Below, piece by piece: positions 24,421 to 35,546 of a stretch of 64,000 nt of DNA. Position numbers and translations under genes: made by a program. The first letter of the stretch is position 1. Each line of letters opens with the position of its first letter. Origin of the DNA: Mangifera indica (lineage: Eukaryota > Streptophyta > Magnoliopsida > Sapindales > Anacardiaceae); contig NC_058148.1 of the NCBI RefSeq assembly GCF_011075055.1, forward strand, positions 248,001 to 312,000, given 5' to 3'. Under the pieces are notes generated by a model, which was not told the origin of the DNA, searched no databases, and saw only the letters and a program-made list of their open reading frames with translations.

Positions 24421-25201
24421 TAGAGGTGACGATGGGTCGGGTCAGGTCTAGTTCAACCCATCGGGCCCATGGGTCAGGCTAAGCCTTAGGCCCGTACAAT
24501 AATGGGCCAACCCATGAAAACTTTAAGGCCTAAGGCCAGACCCTATACACAACGGGCTAGGCAAGGCCTTAAATAGGCCGACACATTAACTTTAATAAAA
24601 AAAAATTTATTAAATAATTTTTTTAATTATGTTTTTTTAAATTAGAAAACATATTAGAAAATTAAATTGTGATTAAAAGGAAAACAAACTTATTTATAAT
24701 AAATGAGTTAAGTTCTTATGATCAATCTCACTAATGTAAGATCTAAAACATGAGTTTGGTTAAACCTTCTATTTTACTTAACCTTTATTTATAGTATATA
24801 AAGGGAATGAATGATTGTATTATTTTAGATGTGAGACTTTTACACTTTGCAAAAAGTCTCACATCTAAAAGAATAAAATCTTTTACTTCCTTCACCTAAT
24901 ACAAATAAAAGTTAAACCACATGTTCCAATCAAACTAAAATTTTGTTTATCTCATATATTTGAGATTGATCCAAAGAACTCAAACTTATTTTTTTAAGTC
25001 TAAAATTTTTATTTCTTATAAATATTTATAATTTTTTATATTATAATTATTAATTAATTATAATTTTTTTAAAATTATGAATAGTAACAGGCTAATTGAC
25101 CTATGGGCCTAACACTTAGGCCCACCATCAGGCCCAACATGCTATAATGTCGGGTCAAGCCGAAAGAGGCCAGACCCAATTGACACCTCTAAGTAAAACT
25201 A
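24421..25201. mobile_element. hAT-type non-autonomous element, near-perfect 8-bp TSD
   Basis: Ends are TAGAGGTG and CACCTCTA. Flanks are AGCAAAAC (24413-24420) and AGTAAAAC (25202-25209), seven of eight matching, the duplication length of hAT transposases. Subterminal regions repeat 'gggcctaa', 'gggtcagg' and 'ggcccaac' in opposite orientation. A short perfect hairpin (ttttagatgtgagacttttt) sits near 24820-24870. No transposase is encoded. Confidence 0.65.
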
Positions 25202-25209
25202 AATATATA

Positions 25210-25365
25210 CTATGTGTATCCAATTTTAAGTAATTATGTAATCAAATTATGTGTCATCATATAATTGTGTGATTTAAAAATTAATAATCAATCACATGAT
25301 AAGTCATCATTTAGATACCTAATCGAATACCTAAAACTAGATAAACATTGCATTGCTCTAAATAT
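25210..25365. repeat. Family A MITE
   Basis: Arms 'ctatgtgtatccaatttt' and 'acattgcattgctct' with inner 'atgtgtcatcatataattgt' and its inverted partner 'cacatgataagtcatcattt'. Confidence 0.5.
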
Positions 25366-25470
25366 ATACATAAGATCACATTCATAACTTAGTTTCAAGA
25401 GGATTATGGCCCTTAATGATATCTAACAAATGATTTGGGGCAATACATGCTCACAATGTACTATATCAAT

Positions 25471-25589
25471 CTATGTTATTTGCCCATTCCCAATGACATC
25501 ACTTTCAATATCCCAAAACCCATCAACAATCCTATTAGGAGCACTTAATTTCAATTTCCTATTAAGTTGGGAAACAGCCGTGGGAAGTT
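25471..25589 (-). CDS. Possible last exon of the inverted membrane-protein copy
   Basis: On the - strand a block after 'ttgcatgcaaag' reads LPTAVSQLNRKLKLSAPN then RIVDGFWDIESDVIGNGQIT and TAG. It has better codon character than its A/T-rich surroundings. Its beginning (AAAGAACTTCCC) and the preceding tttgcatgc resemble the start of exon C (tttgcttgcagAGAACATCAC), but the rest does not match exon C. It may be an alternative C-terminal exon or unrelated. Confidence 0.25.
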
Positions 25590-25619
25590 CTTTGCATGCA
25601 AATAAAATTACGCATAAAA

Positions 25620-26106
25620 TATGATTGTATGTCTGAAAATAATACTACAAACTTTTTTTACAGACTTATCAATATATATTAACGTGATTGCGTGATTTAA
25701 TGTGATAACTACATGTAAAGGTACCGAACTTTCATATTTGTTATATTGAATGGATCGAACTTTGCTTTTATTCTATTGAAATGATTGAATTTTTAAATTT
25801 TTTTATTAAAAGAATCAAATATTCAATATTTTCTATTGAAGGTACTAAATAAACATAATTAGTAGTTTAAAAGCAAGACAATTAGTTTGTTACCTCCAAT
25901 AAAAAAAATGAAATTTTAGTTCTATTAATAAGAAAACATGAAAATTTTGTCATTTCAATAGAATAATTTGAAATTTTGATCAATTCAATAGAAAAAATTG
26001 ATACTTTGACACCTCTCAATATTGTTATCCCTTGATCTAGACGTTTATTTTTAATTTAAAATTACTTAATCGCATTAATACATATTAGTTTATATGATAA
26101 GTTGTA
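25620..26106. other. AT-rich DNA with 'ttctattgaa' repeats, no gene
   Basis: Phrases such as 'gaacttt..ttttattctattgaaatgattgaa' and 'tgaaggtactaaataaacat' recur here. They also occur at 11400-11560, 35880-36120 and 41330-41640, around the two copies of the membrane-protein gene. They are probably part of an old repeat common to those introns. Confidence 0.4.
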
Positions 26107-26814
26107 GACCAAAAGACTATTTTCCACCCAAGTTCTAACTTAATCTCAAAAGTACACCCATGGTGGATGAAAAATTCAAACACCCACCCATGGACTAACT
26201 TCTGTCAGAGATAAAGATAAAATCATCATTTTACCTCTAAACTCTAAAAATTTATATCATTTCCTTTCTTAATTTAGAAAACTAACAATTTTCCCTCATA
26301 ATTAAACTTTAAAAAACTGCATGTCCCCCCTAGGCTTTTTTCTTCCATCTCTTGTGACCAATTGTTATTCCTATCGTTGGCTGGTCTTCCCACTATCTGT
26401 TTATCCCCCAATTGATATTCCCATTGAACAGATTTCATTGAACAAAGACGAATCATCTTCGTCCTCCTTCGATGAAAAGACGAAGACAACATCATCTTCG
26501 TCTCTTCACTCGGATGAATACAAATCCCACAAAGAGAAATTGGATGATTTTGTTGTCGGAGATGAACGAAAAAAGCTTAGGGGGAAATGTAGTTTTTTAA
26601 AGTTTAATCATGAGGAAAATTTGTTAGTTTTCTAAATTAAGGAGGGAAATGATACAAATTTTTAGGGTTTTAGGTTTTAGGAGTAAATGACCATTTTACC
26701 TTTGTCTTTAATATAAAATTTTAACAAAAGTTAACCTATAAGTGAGTGTTTGAGTTTTTTATCTACTGTAAGTATACTTTTGAAATTAGGGTAAAACTTC
26801 GGTGGTAAATAGCC
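26107..26814. mobile_element. Fold-back non-autonomous MULE, second copy, 9-bp TSD with one mismatch
   Basis: Termini GACCAAAAGACTATTTTCC and, in reverse, GGCTATTTACCACCGAAG. The arms pair over about 300 bp. The centre is rich in 'gaagacgaa / ttcgtcttc' as in the copy at 1752. Flanks are TAAGTTGTA (26098-26106) and TAAGTTATA (26815-26823). Confidence 0.65.
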
Positions 26815-26902
26815 TAAGTTATAATAATAAGAGTGAGTAAACAAAGTATCATTCATTTGAAAATGACAAGAGATTTAATTAGTTAAAAGTAAATGCACTT
26901 GC

Positions 26903-27045
26903 TTCCCGATGTTCTTGAAACGGTGCGGATAATTAAACAACAACGTGCAATATTTATTGTATTTATGTTGCATCCCTTGAGAAGCTTATTTGAAATTTTT
27001 TTCCAGTATGTGGCATCTTGATCCAAACTGTCTTGACATATAAAT
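26903..27045 (-). pseudogene. Exon B of the inverted membrane-protein copy, frameshifted
   Basis: On the - strand, after 'ctag', it reads FICQDSLDQDATYWKKISNK then LLKGCN, closely matching exon B (FICQDGTDQDATYWEKSLDK). A small deletion then shifts the frame. Nucleotide similarity continues through 'ttgttgtttaattatcc' to the exon end, where the donor is GCAAGT in place of GTGAGT. It lies behind exon A' as expected for a duplicated gene. Confidence 0.65.
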
Positions 27046-27059
27046 CTAGAAAAAGAACA

Positions 27060-28510
27060 CATACTCTTATCAAATATATGAAATTTGCACCAAACAAGCC
27101 ATGTCCAAATTAATTACCATTTCAAAAGAACACATACACATATACACACACATTCATATATATATATAATCGAAACCTAGAGGTGAACAACGGGGAGAAG
27201 AAGAAGACTAGAAGCTTTTCATGAGAGTGAAAAAACTAAGATTACTCTCTTTTTGTTGTTTTTGTTGTGCATGTTTGTTATCTTGATAATATTGTTTGGC
27301 CTCATTAGAATTTTGGTTGTGAACCCATTTTGATGGTATAGTGAAAGATTAATTTGTCATAGTTTTTTCATTTTTTAGCATTGAAGAGGTTTTTTCCACA
27401 TAAATATTTGGTGTGTGTTATTGATTGTGTTTGTTTTACTCCAATGTGATGTTGCATTATTTTATAGTAAATATCATGATTGAGAGCTAAGATCTTGCCG
27501 AACATATTTTATTTGGTGTGTTTTCTACAACAAATTGGTATTAGAGCACGGTTTAAGATTTTTTTGTGTCTTGTGTGTTAAATACGAAAGCTAATAGAAG
27601 CATAATGATGATTAATTTGAATGGTTCAAATGATTATATATAAAAAGGAAGAATGGAAGAACTACTCTATGTGAAGGATTATTATTTGTCTGTGTTTGCT
27701 ATTGAAAAACCAATACAAAGACTGATGTAGAATCAATTTTTTAAATTTGTGGGTATATCAAACAATTGGTCGATGATAATATTTTGAACCATATCAGTAT
27801 ACAGACAAATGTTCACATTGTGGAACAAGGAGTTTTATGCTAGAAAAACAAAAGAACAAGAAGTTATTTCATATCAAGCAAATAACGATTTTGAGGTACC
27901 AATATAGAGTTGCCATAAATAGTCGACCACTTGAATAAATGCCAAGGAATTATCAATCAGTTGGCTAGAATGAGAACCATGTTTGATGATGAGGTATGAA
28001 GGTTATGACTGCTTGGCACTTTACCAAACTCATGAGAGACCTTCTGAACCTCTTTGTCTAACTCAACACCAAATGAAAATTTCACAATGGATCATGTTAA
28101 GAGTTGTGTTTTGAATAAAGAGATGAAAAGAATGTCACAAAGATTCCCTTCACTTTTGTGACAAAAGGGCTATAAAGGAGTAAAACTATAAAACCTTAAA
28201 TTTAAACAAGCATGACACGTCCAAATGGCATTCCAAGTTAAAAACAAAAAAAGGGTTTGAACTGTCATTGTCGTGGCAAGCTATGACATATTTAGAGATA
28301 TTGTTGAAAGTTGGAAAAAGGAAAAGGTAGAGGAGAAAAAAAAAGTATACAAAGATGAGAAAGAAACAACATTTGTTGCACTTGACAGTGATGTGGTTCT
28401 TTTACACTTTGATTCTGAAGAAAATCTTACCCACCAAGACACCACATAGATTGTCGATTTTCGAGTTTCATATTATATGACTTATAATTGTTGTGGCAAG
28501 ATATAATAAA
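27060..28510 (+). pseudogene. Truncated Ty1/copia element: LTR remnant, primer-binding site, gag
   Basis: A primer-binding-like site (ttggtattagagc, 27535-27547) follows sequence that should be the 5' LTR (about 27150-27530). Gag then reads LNGSNDYI, KGRMEELLYVKDYYLSVFAI and further copia gag phrases. The fragment ends at a protease start (IVDFRVSYYMT, about 28450-28485), where a DSGAS-type motif is expected. Stops abound. It lies in the intron between exons A' and B' of the inverted gene, antisense to it. Confidence 0.6.
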
Positions 28511-29222
28511 CAATCAAATCGTTTAATCAAATAATAGCAGGCCAGTTTATATGAATAATACCCAAACATATATGATATGTCAATTTGTATAAAAGAGTAA
28601 AACTACTAAGTTTGTTAGTTAATATATGCTTTTCGTACCTTAATTTCGTATAAGTTCCATTCCATTCTAACCGATATATGGCTGGCAGGTGTACGCAAGC
28701 AGAGGCAGGGCCATTGAGCGATACAGGAACAATGTACCCAGGATAATTAGTCCTTCTGAGATGAAGACTCTCGACTTTCTGGATGACGTCCAAACATGAA
28801 AACTCTAAAGGAGTCAATTTCATCTCTGAAAACCTCAACTCTAAAGCAGTTACACATGCATGTGATGTAATACTTTCTCTGAAAGACTTGAGCAAGCACG
28901 ATTCTGGAAAACCTGTGATGGGTTCCCAATCTGAAAGGCCATCCACCTCTGAAAACTCTAAGTATACAAGTGATGAAATATTGTTTGCCAGGCTTGATGA
29001 CATTGACATATCAGCACCATTTTCATTCTTCCTGAAAATGAACACAACAGCGATTATAGCAAAGAGCAGCAGCAAAACTGAGGCATTGTACTTGGTGATG
29101 ATCTTGACACCGAAAACAGCTAGACATGTAACAATCAACTGGATCACCGAGAAGGAAAACTCGACTACTCCAAGCTACCTCTCGACGTCTGGTGTGGTTG
29201 AGATGTTGGATTTTTTAATGAG

Positions 29223-29878
29223 TGTTGCGTACCTGTTCAGGCCAAGATCTCTACTGCTTCAGCTTCAAAGTCTCTTGGCAGAATAAAGGGAAGAAGAGGA
29301 ACCTGTAATATTCATGGCCTTAGCAGGCAGCATTCATTTTGTATATTGTGCACTCAATCAATATAACACACTCAATCCATTCAATAGAAATAGCTTTCCA
29401 TCCCATTCATTCATTCATTCATCAAGGCAAAGGTTTACATCAAATGTTTCTCAACTCAACTCAAGCAATAAAACAGTGTAATGAAAACATAAAAGGAAAA
29501 TAAACTGGAATAAAATAAATGGACACTGATAATTCTGGAGTTTGAGAGCCAGATCCCTCATTCTTCATAACAACTTCAGTACATCATTTTCATAAAAACC
29601 AAGCTCCTTTTCTCCTTTTTCTGCTACCCTATAAAAGCATGCATTTTCCTTAACCGAATTTTGCCTCCTGCCCACTCATATGCTGCCAAGTGGTCACAAC
29701 TGAATGGCCAAGCTTATTCTGCTCCAGATCAGCTTCTGTAATTCCCAGATTATCCTTCATCATGTCCATCCTTGAATCTTCAGCTGGGAGTTTCATCCTT
29801 TCCTCTGAATCTGGGTCTGCTTCCTCTATTCTCTTCTTAGGCCTGCGGAAATAAACTTTGGTAATTAGGCCTCTATCA
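29223..29878 (-). repeat. Chromovirus 3' LTR (left in the window)
   Basis: On the - strand it runs TGATAGAGGCCTAATTACC to GGTACGCAACA. The pol reading frame continues through the polypurine tract and about 76 codons into this LTR before stopping at 29650. Confidence 0.95.
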
Positions 29879-31509
29879 ATACCCCCCCCCCCACGGAGAC
29901 GCACCTTGTCCTCAAGGTGAAATTCGGGAAAGCAATCCCATAAGGCAATGTAATCCTCCCAAGAGTTTACACAGTCCGAAAGAGTATGCCATTTGATGAG
30001 GACTTGCAAGTGACCATTTTTTGAATAACGAGTATCCAATAAGGCTTCCGACTGTAATTGCAATTCTAAGTCCCCCGAGAGGCAGCCAGGCAGGGGTTGT
30101 GGCTGTATAGCAGCCCCTAAGACCCTTTTTAACTGCGACACATGGAAAACCGGATGGATTTTATTCGTGGAAGGTAAAGCAAGACGGTAGGCAATCACAC
30201 CAATTTTTTCAAGGATGACATAAGGGCCGTAGAAGCGAGGGCTCAATTTTTCATTGAGCTTCTTAGCAAGAGACTTGAAACGGTAAGACTGAATTTTAAG
30301 GAACACTTGCTTACCAACTTCAAAGTGGAGCTCACGTCGTTTCAAATCAGCTTGACGTTTCATCCTATCTTGGGCTTTATGGAGCTGCTGTTTTAACTCA
30401 AGCAGGATGGCATCTCTTTGCTGTAGAAAAGCGCCAACCTCATCGATTTTGGAGGCTTCAGAACCCCACCGAAAGAGCGTTGGGGGATCTCTCCCATATA
30501 AAGCCTTAAAAGGAGTCATCCCAAGAGAACTATGGAAAGTGGTATTATACCAATACTCCGCCCAATTGATCCATTTAACCCAATCCTTTGGTTGTTGAGA
30601 ACAAAAGCATCGAAGATACGTTTCAAGGCCACGGTTGACAATTTCAGTTTGACCATCAGATTGTGGATGATATGCGCTGCTGAACTTGAGGGTTGTACCC
30701 ACGGAACGAAAAAGTTCCCCCCAAAAGTGACTCATAAATAGGTGATCGCGATCCGATACGATTGAGCGAGGGTAACCATGAAGCCTAACTATCTCTTTTC
30801 CAAATAAGGCAACCACCTCTTTGGCCGTATACAGGTGGGAAAGCACGAGGAAATGGCTATACTTGGTTAATCGATCTACTATCACCAAAATGGTATCTCC
30901 CTTTTTCGTTCTTGGAAGACCCCCAATGAAGTCCATAGATATGTCCTCCCAAACTTTATTAGGGACTGGAAGGGGCTGTAAGAGGCCTGTTGGACTCATG
31001 GCTTGATACTTATTTCTTTGGCAGATTTCACAGTGGGCTACAAAGTATCTAATACATTTTTTCATGCCAATCCAATAAAAAACTGCTGCTATTTTCTTGT
31101 AAGTGCGAAAAAACCCTGAATGGCCACCGAAAGGTGAAGAATGGAACTCACGAAGCAGGGCTGGAAGAAATGTAGAATAAGAAAGCAACACCAATCTGTT
31201 TTTATAAAAGAGAGTCCCATTTTTTAAGGAAAATTTAGTGTGGCTGGAAGGGTCTTGTAATAAATCTTGGATTAGCCGTTTATAGTGGTCGTCGGAGCGG
31301 ACTTCCTGATCAAGTACCGCACCCTCCACCCAGTGGCCTGCTGAGATAGAAGTTAGAGTAAGAGATGCTGCAGGAAGACGGGACAGAGCATCAGCCGCCT
31401 TATTCTCCAAGCCAGGTCTATACTGAATCTCAAAGTCGAAGCCCAAAAGTTTCATTACCCAGCGTTGTTGATCTCCACTAATAATAGTTTGTTTCATCAA
31501 GTGTTTCAA
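29650..31509 (-). pseudogene. Chromovirus RNase H end, integrase and chromodomain
   Basis: A long open frame of 619 codons. It begins in the RNase H tail (FDFEIQYRPGLENKAADALS). The integrase zinc finger follows (HSSPFGGHSG...CEICQRNK, His-His-Cys-Cys). The catalytic core has Asp in SMDFIGGLP, Asp in IVSDRDHLF and Glu in TEIVNRGLE, all present. The GPY-type module is GPYVILEKIGVIAYRLALP, and a chromodomain-like end covers LIKWHTLSDCVNSWEDY, a fold that in chromoviruses guides integration to marked chromatin. The last codons run into the LTR. The part is well preserved but lies downstream of stops, and the ATG is not a natural start. Confidence 0.85.
29879..29895 (-). other. Chromovirus polypurine tract
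   Basis: On the - strand a run of eleven G (29882-29892) followed by TAT abuts the LTR start TGATAG. The G run is read in frame as a glycine run (RGGGG). Confidence 0.8.
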
Positions 31510-32682
31510 ACTTTTCTAATCAGTTCGAACAATGAAATGCCGCCCCAATAAATAATGACGCCACTTTTGCAAGGCCATCACAATTGCCATCAACTCTCGT
31601 TCATAGACAGACTTCACTTGATTTCTAGGGGAGAGGGTCTGACTCATGAAGGAAATGGGTCTGCCTTCCTGCATAAGGACAACTCCAATGCCTGTGGAAG
31701 AAGCATCCGTCTCTACTAGAAAAAGCTGATTAAAGTCTGGCATGGCTAGCACTGGAACAGTGGTCATGGCTGTCTTCAGTCTCTCAAAGGCAGCAGTGGA
31801 TTCATCACCCCAATGAAAAGAATTCTTTTTCAGAAGTTGTGTCAATGGAGCTGCAATTTGTCCATAATGGCGCACGAAGCGACGATAATACCCTGTAAGG
31901 CCCAAGAATCCCCGTAACTGAGTGATGTCCCATGGTTGCGGCCAATCAAGCATACACTGAATTTTCTGGGGATCGGCAGCCACACCGTCAGCTGAAATAA
32001 TATAACCCAAATATTCCAAGCGAGAGACCCCGAAAGAGCATTTTTTCTGGTTTAAAAGAAGCTGATGATCTGAAAGCAGCTGGAGGGCTAAACTCAAATG
32101 TTCCAAGTGAGCAGTTAAATTTCGACTGTAAATTAAAATATCATAAAAAAAAACAAGGATGAACTACCGTAAATGAGCCCTAAAGACTTCATTCATTAGA
32201 GCCTAAAACGTGGCAGGGGCGTTGGACAGCCCGAAGGGTATTACCAGAAACTGATAATGGCCGTTATGAGTTCGAAAGGTTGTTTTCTCCACATCAGAAT
32301 CAATAATTCTGATTTGGTGGTAGCCAGATTTCAGGTCAAGTTTAGAAAAGATGGTAGCACCAGATAACTCATCCAATAGTTCATCAATAACAGGGATGGG
32401 AAACTTATCTGGAACTGTAATTTTGTTGAGGGCGTGGTAGTCAACGCAAAAACGCCATCCACCGTTTTTCTTTTGGACCAGAAAAACAGGGTTGGAAAAT
32501 GGACTGTGGCTTGGTTGGATAATTTCAGCGTGAAGCATTTCCCTGATTTGGCGCTCAATTTCATTCTTCTGGTGGTGAGGATAACGATACGGTCTGACAT
32601 TCGGCGGTGCGATGACATCATACAAACGAATGGCATGGTCATGTGTCCGACGTGGCGGTAACCCGGTGGGCTCCTCAAACAA
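31510..32682 (-). pseudogene. Chromovirus reverse transcriptase and RNase H, broken
   Basis: RT begins with [18 protein letters not shown], then [23 protein letters not shown] and [15 protein letters not shown]. Two TAG codons follow (one right after ATF, one before FILVFF). The catalytic box reads FFYDILIYS, with Tyr in place of the first Asp of the usual F-x-D-D. The connection and RNase H follow: LEYLGYIISADGV, RGFLGLTGYYRRF, FLVETDASSTGIGVVL and YERELMAIV. The segment ends at TAG (31513-31515) where Gln is expected. RT copies the element RNA into DNA; this copy should be inactive. Confidence 0.85.
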
Positions 32683-32711
32683 ATGCTAGAATTTTGCCAA
32701 AATTCACTAAA

Positions 32712-33977
32712 CTACTTCTGGAGACTCTGCCTTGTCGCTACTGTATTTGGAGACTCTTCTGAATTATTTTCCGATGTAGTTAACTGAATCCAATAGCAAT
32801 GGGTACCCGTGTTAAGCGATTTGGAAACAGCCTTTAAAGAAGTTTCTTGGGTGACTAATGAGGGATCCCCTTGAAGCCTAATTTTTCGCCCTTTCCAGTG
32901 AAACATCATAGTGAGGTCCTGCCAGTTGCTTTTAATAACGCCCAGAGTAGCTAGCCAATCCACACCAAGAATGACATCCACGTTGCCCAACGGAAAGACA
33001 AAATAGTCATGAAGAAATTTCATATCCGGTAACACTAGCTCAACACCTGGACACTTCTCTCCGCCGGCGACTGAACTGCCATTTTCGATGATCACCTGAA
33101 AGGTTGCTGGAGAGCATGGAAGTCGCAATTTGTTGACCAATTGTTGAGAAATGAAGCTATGGGAAGCGCCGGAGTCCACCAAAATGATGACAAGGGAAGT
33201 GTGAATTTTACCCAAAAAATTCAATGTCTTAGGGGTACTGATTCCAGCAACGGAGTGACGGGAAAGCTCCATCTCCTCACCGTGGCAGCGCTGGAGTTGG
33301 CTGTCTTCTTCCAAAACATCCGTTGTGTCATGTTCATCTTTATCACAAAGCATCAAACGAAGTTGTTTGAAAGGGCACTGGTGGTTCGGACCGAACTTAC
33401 CTGCACACTTGAAACACAAGCCTTGCGCTATACGGGTCTGGATTTCTGATTGGGAGAGATGCGGATACTCGGGTCTGGAAGCTAGGTTAGGGCGGCGATT
33501 GAACGAGTTGAAACGAGGAGAAGAAGAAATGGGTGGTTGATTTGGTGTGGGAGGTGGCAGAGGAAGGTGACGGAGCGTTTCAGTCGATGAAAGGAGTGAG
33601 GCAGCGTCGGACGAAACTTCCGTCATCGGAGAGGAAGTTAGGGTGGAATTATTTTGTAAATGGGAATGAGGAGAGGACACGCTGGAGTGAGGGAAATAAT
33701 AGGCGGAGTCGGGTCGCTGAAGCGGGTGCGGATCTTGGTGGCGGGCGGGCGTCTGGGTTGAGTTGGAGTGGTTGGGCTGCGTTGGAGTGGTGTGGGTTAA
33801 GGGGTTTGGAGGTTTTGTGGTGGGAAAAGAATATGGGCCGGTGTGGATAGCAGTTGGGCTGGTGAGTGAATGGTGTGTTTTGCTGAGTAGAGAGCTTAGG
33901 CCGGGTTGGATGTTGGGTGGAGTTACAAAGGCTTGGGCTGCCCTAGTAGGAACTGGGTCACAATCCGACCCGTGCAC
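32712..33977 (-). pseudogene. Chromovirus gag zinc knuckle and aspartic protease ORF
   Basis: A 421-codon open frame. It starts with a low-complexity Pro/Ser/Thr-rich linker. A zinc-knuckle-like CFKCAGKFGPNHQC follows (about codons 190-203), then the retropepsin site LVDSGASHSFIS (about codons 271-282), with the catalytic Asp-Ser-Gly intact, and VILGVDWLATLG downstream. It is the nucleic-acid-binding and polyprotein-cutting part of the element. The ATG at its start is internal to the original gag-pol frame. Confidence 0.8.
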
Positions 33978-34859
33978 GACCCGGTCTCTTTCCTCTATAT
34001 CTGTCGCTAGCTACATCAAGGAGAAAAGGTCCATCGGCGCCTGGAGACGAAGCTTGGCCTGGATTCAGTGTTTCAGACCGGCGGTGAAGGCTCCTCGCAC
34101 CCACTCTGTTGGTGTCGACGGAAGCATCACCACCAGCTGCTCGAAACGGGCCCTGTACTCAGCCACCATTCCCGTTTGCCTGTGTAATATGAGCTGTTCA
34201 TGCGGCGTCCGGTGTTGGGACGAACCAAATCGAAGGAGTATCTCCTCCTTTAACTCTCTCCACTCCCGGAATGGCCGTCATAGCTCCCTGAACTGGAACC
34301 AACTCAACGCTTCTCCTTCCAAGCAGAATATTACTACCGCCAAACGCTCCCGTTCGTCTATGCCATTCATCTGGAAATAGCGCTCGACCCTGGCTGCCCA
34401 CCCCCATGAGTCCACTCCACTGAACAGAGGCATCTCCAATTTTTGGTGATAATGGTCACGCCGATTCGTCATCTCCGTAGCGGCGTAACGCGGTGGTCGA
34501 TGGTTTCTAGACGATTCTCCCAACGCTACACCGTCGTTGTGTGGGTAGGGAGGTTGCTGTGGTGGAGGAATCGGCTGCTGAAACCCAAAGTTTGCTCTAG
34601 TGGTCAATGGTTCTGTATAAAATTGTGGTGGATCTTGGGTGACAGTAGGTGCCACTACTGTTTCGTTGTCCTTCCCCTTTGTATCCTTCAATAGAAGTTG
34701 TCTTATCTCGTGCAAATTTTCATCAAGCTTGTCAAACCGAAAAGCTGTTTGGTGTTCTGATTTTACAAATCTTTCATCCATAATGGTCACCTTTTCCGTT
34801 AGGCTTTTAAGGTTTTCTTCTAAATCTTTCACTCTCCCTTCCATTCTAGTTTTTACCAT
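33978..34859 (-). pseudogene. Chromovirus gag, N-terminal and capsid part
   Basis: ATG at 34859 opens MVKTRMEGRVKDLEENLKSL, a probable coiled coil. A Pro/Gln-rich stretch follows, then the retrotransposon gag core: LEMPLFSGVDSWGWAARVER, FCLEGEALSWFQFREL. The frame breaks near 34278 and continues in other frames (ELKEEILLRFG, then AEYRARFEQLV) with a TGA before IQAKLRLQ. The gag core forms the particle shell and packages RNA. The intact product cannot be made as one chain from this copy. Confidence 0.8.
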
Positions 34860-34874
34860 AACCCAGCAACAACG

Positions 34875-34886
34875 GCTCTAATACCA
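34875..34886 (-). other. Chromovirus primer-binding site, initiator-Met tRNA type
   Basis: Reads TGGTATTAGAGC on the - strand, four bases inside the 5' LTR. It is one base from TGGTATCAGAGC, the usual complement of the plant initiator methionine tRNA 3' end. Confidence 0.8.
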
Positions 34887-34890
34887 AGTT

Positions 34891-35546
34891 TGTTGCGTAC
34901 CTGTTCAGGCCAAGATCTCTACTGCTCCAGCTTCAAAGTCTCTTGGCAGAATAAAGGGAAGAAGAGGAACCTGTAATATTCATGGCCTCAGCAGGCAGCA
35001 TTCATTTTGTATATTGTGCACTCAATCAATATAACACACTCAATCCATTCAATAGAAATAGCTTTCCATCCCATTCATTCATTCATTCATCAAGGCAAAG
35101 GTTTACATCAAATGTTTCTCAACTCAACTCAAGCAATAAAACAGTGTAATGAAAACATAAAAGGAAAATAAACTGGAATAAAATAAATGGACACTGATAA
35201 TTCTGGAGTTTGAGAGCCAGATCCCTCTTTCTTCATAACAACTTCAGTACATCATTTTCATAAAAACCAAGCTCCTTTTCTCCTTTTTCTGCTGCCCTAT
35301 AAAAGCATGCGTTTTCCTTAACCGAATTCTGCCTCTTGCCCACTCATACGCTGCCAAGTGGTCACAGCTGAATGGCCAAGCTTATTCTGCTCCAGATCAG
35401 CTTCTGTAATTCCCAGATTATCCTCCATCATGTCCATCCTTGAATCTTCAGCTGGGAGTTTCATCCTTTCCTCTGAATTTGGGTCTGCTTCCTCTATTCT
35501 CTTCTTGGGCCTGCGGAAATAAACTTTGGTAATTAGGCCTCTATCA
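34891..35546 (-). repeat. Chromovirus 5' LTR (right in the window)
   Basis: Same length and ends as the partner at 29223-29878. It should carry the element promoter. Its internal edge touches the primer-binding site. Confidence 0.95.

Larger units (their letters stand above)
29223..35546 (-). mobile_element. Full-length Ty3/gypsy chromovirus, 6324 bp, TSD ATGAG
   Basis: Two 656-bp LTRs bracket gag, protease, RT, RNase H, integrase and a chromodomain-like C terminus, all on the - strand. The 5-bp duplication ATGAG is perfect (29218-29222 and 35547-35551). LTRs differ at about 12 positions (about 98% identity), nearly all transitions, pointing to a fairly recent insertion. In-frame stops and frameshifts in gag and RT, and a changed catalytic residue in RT, mean it is not autonomous. 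It sits inside the coding exon of the membrane-protein paralog. Confidence 0.95.

Noticed and set aside
33141..34881. Several + strand ORFs of 70-205 codons
   Set aside because: They are antisense shadows of chromovirus gag, which has low-complexity Pro/Ser/Thr codons that keep the other strand open.
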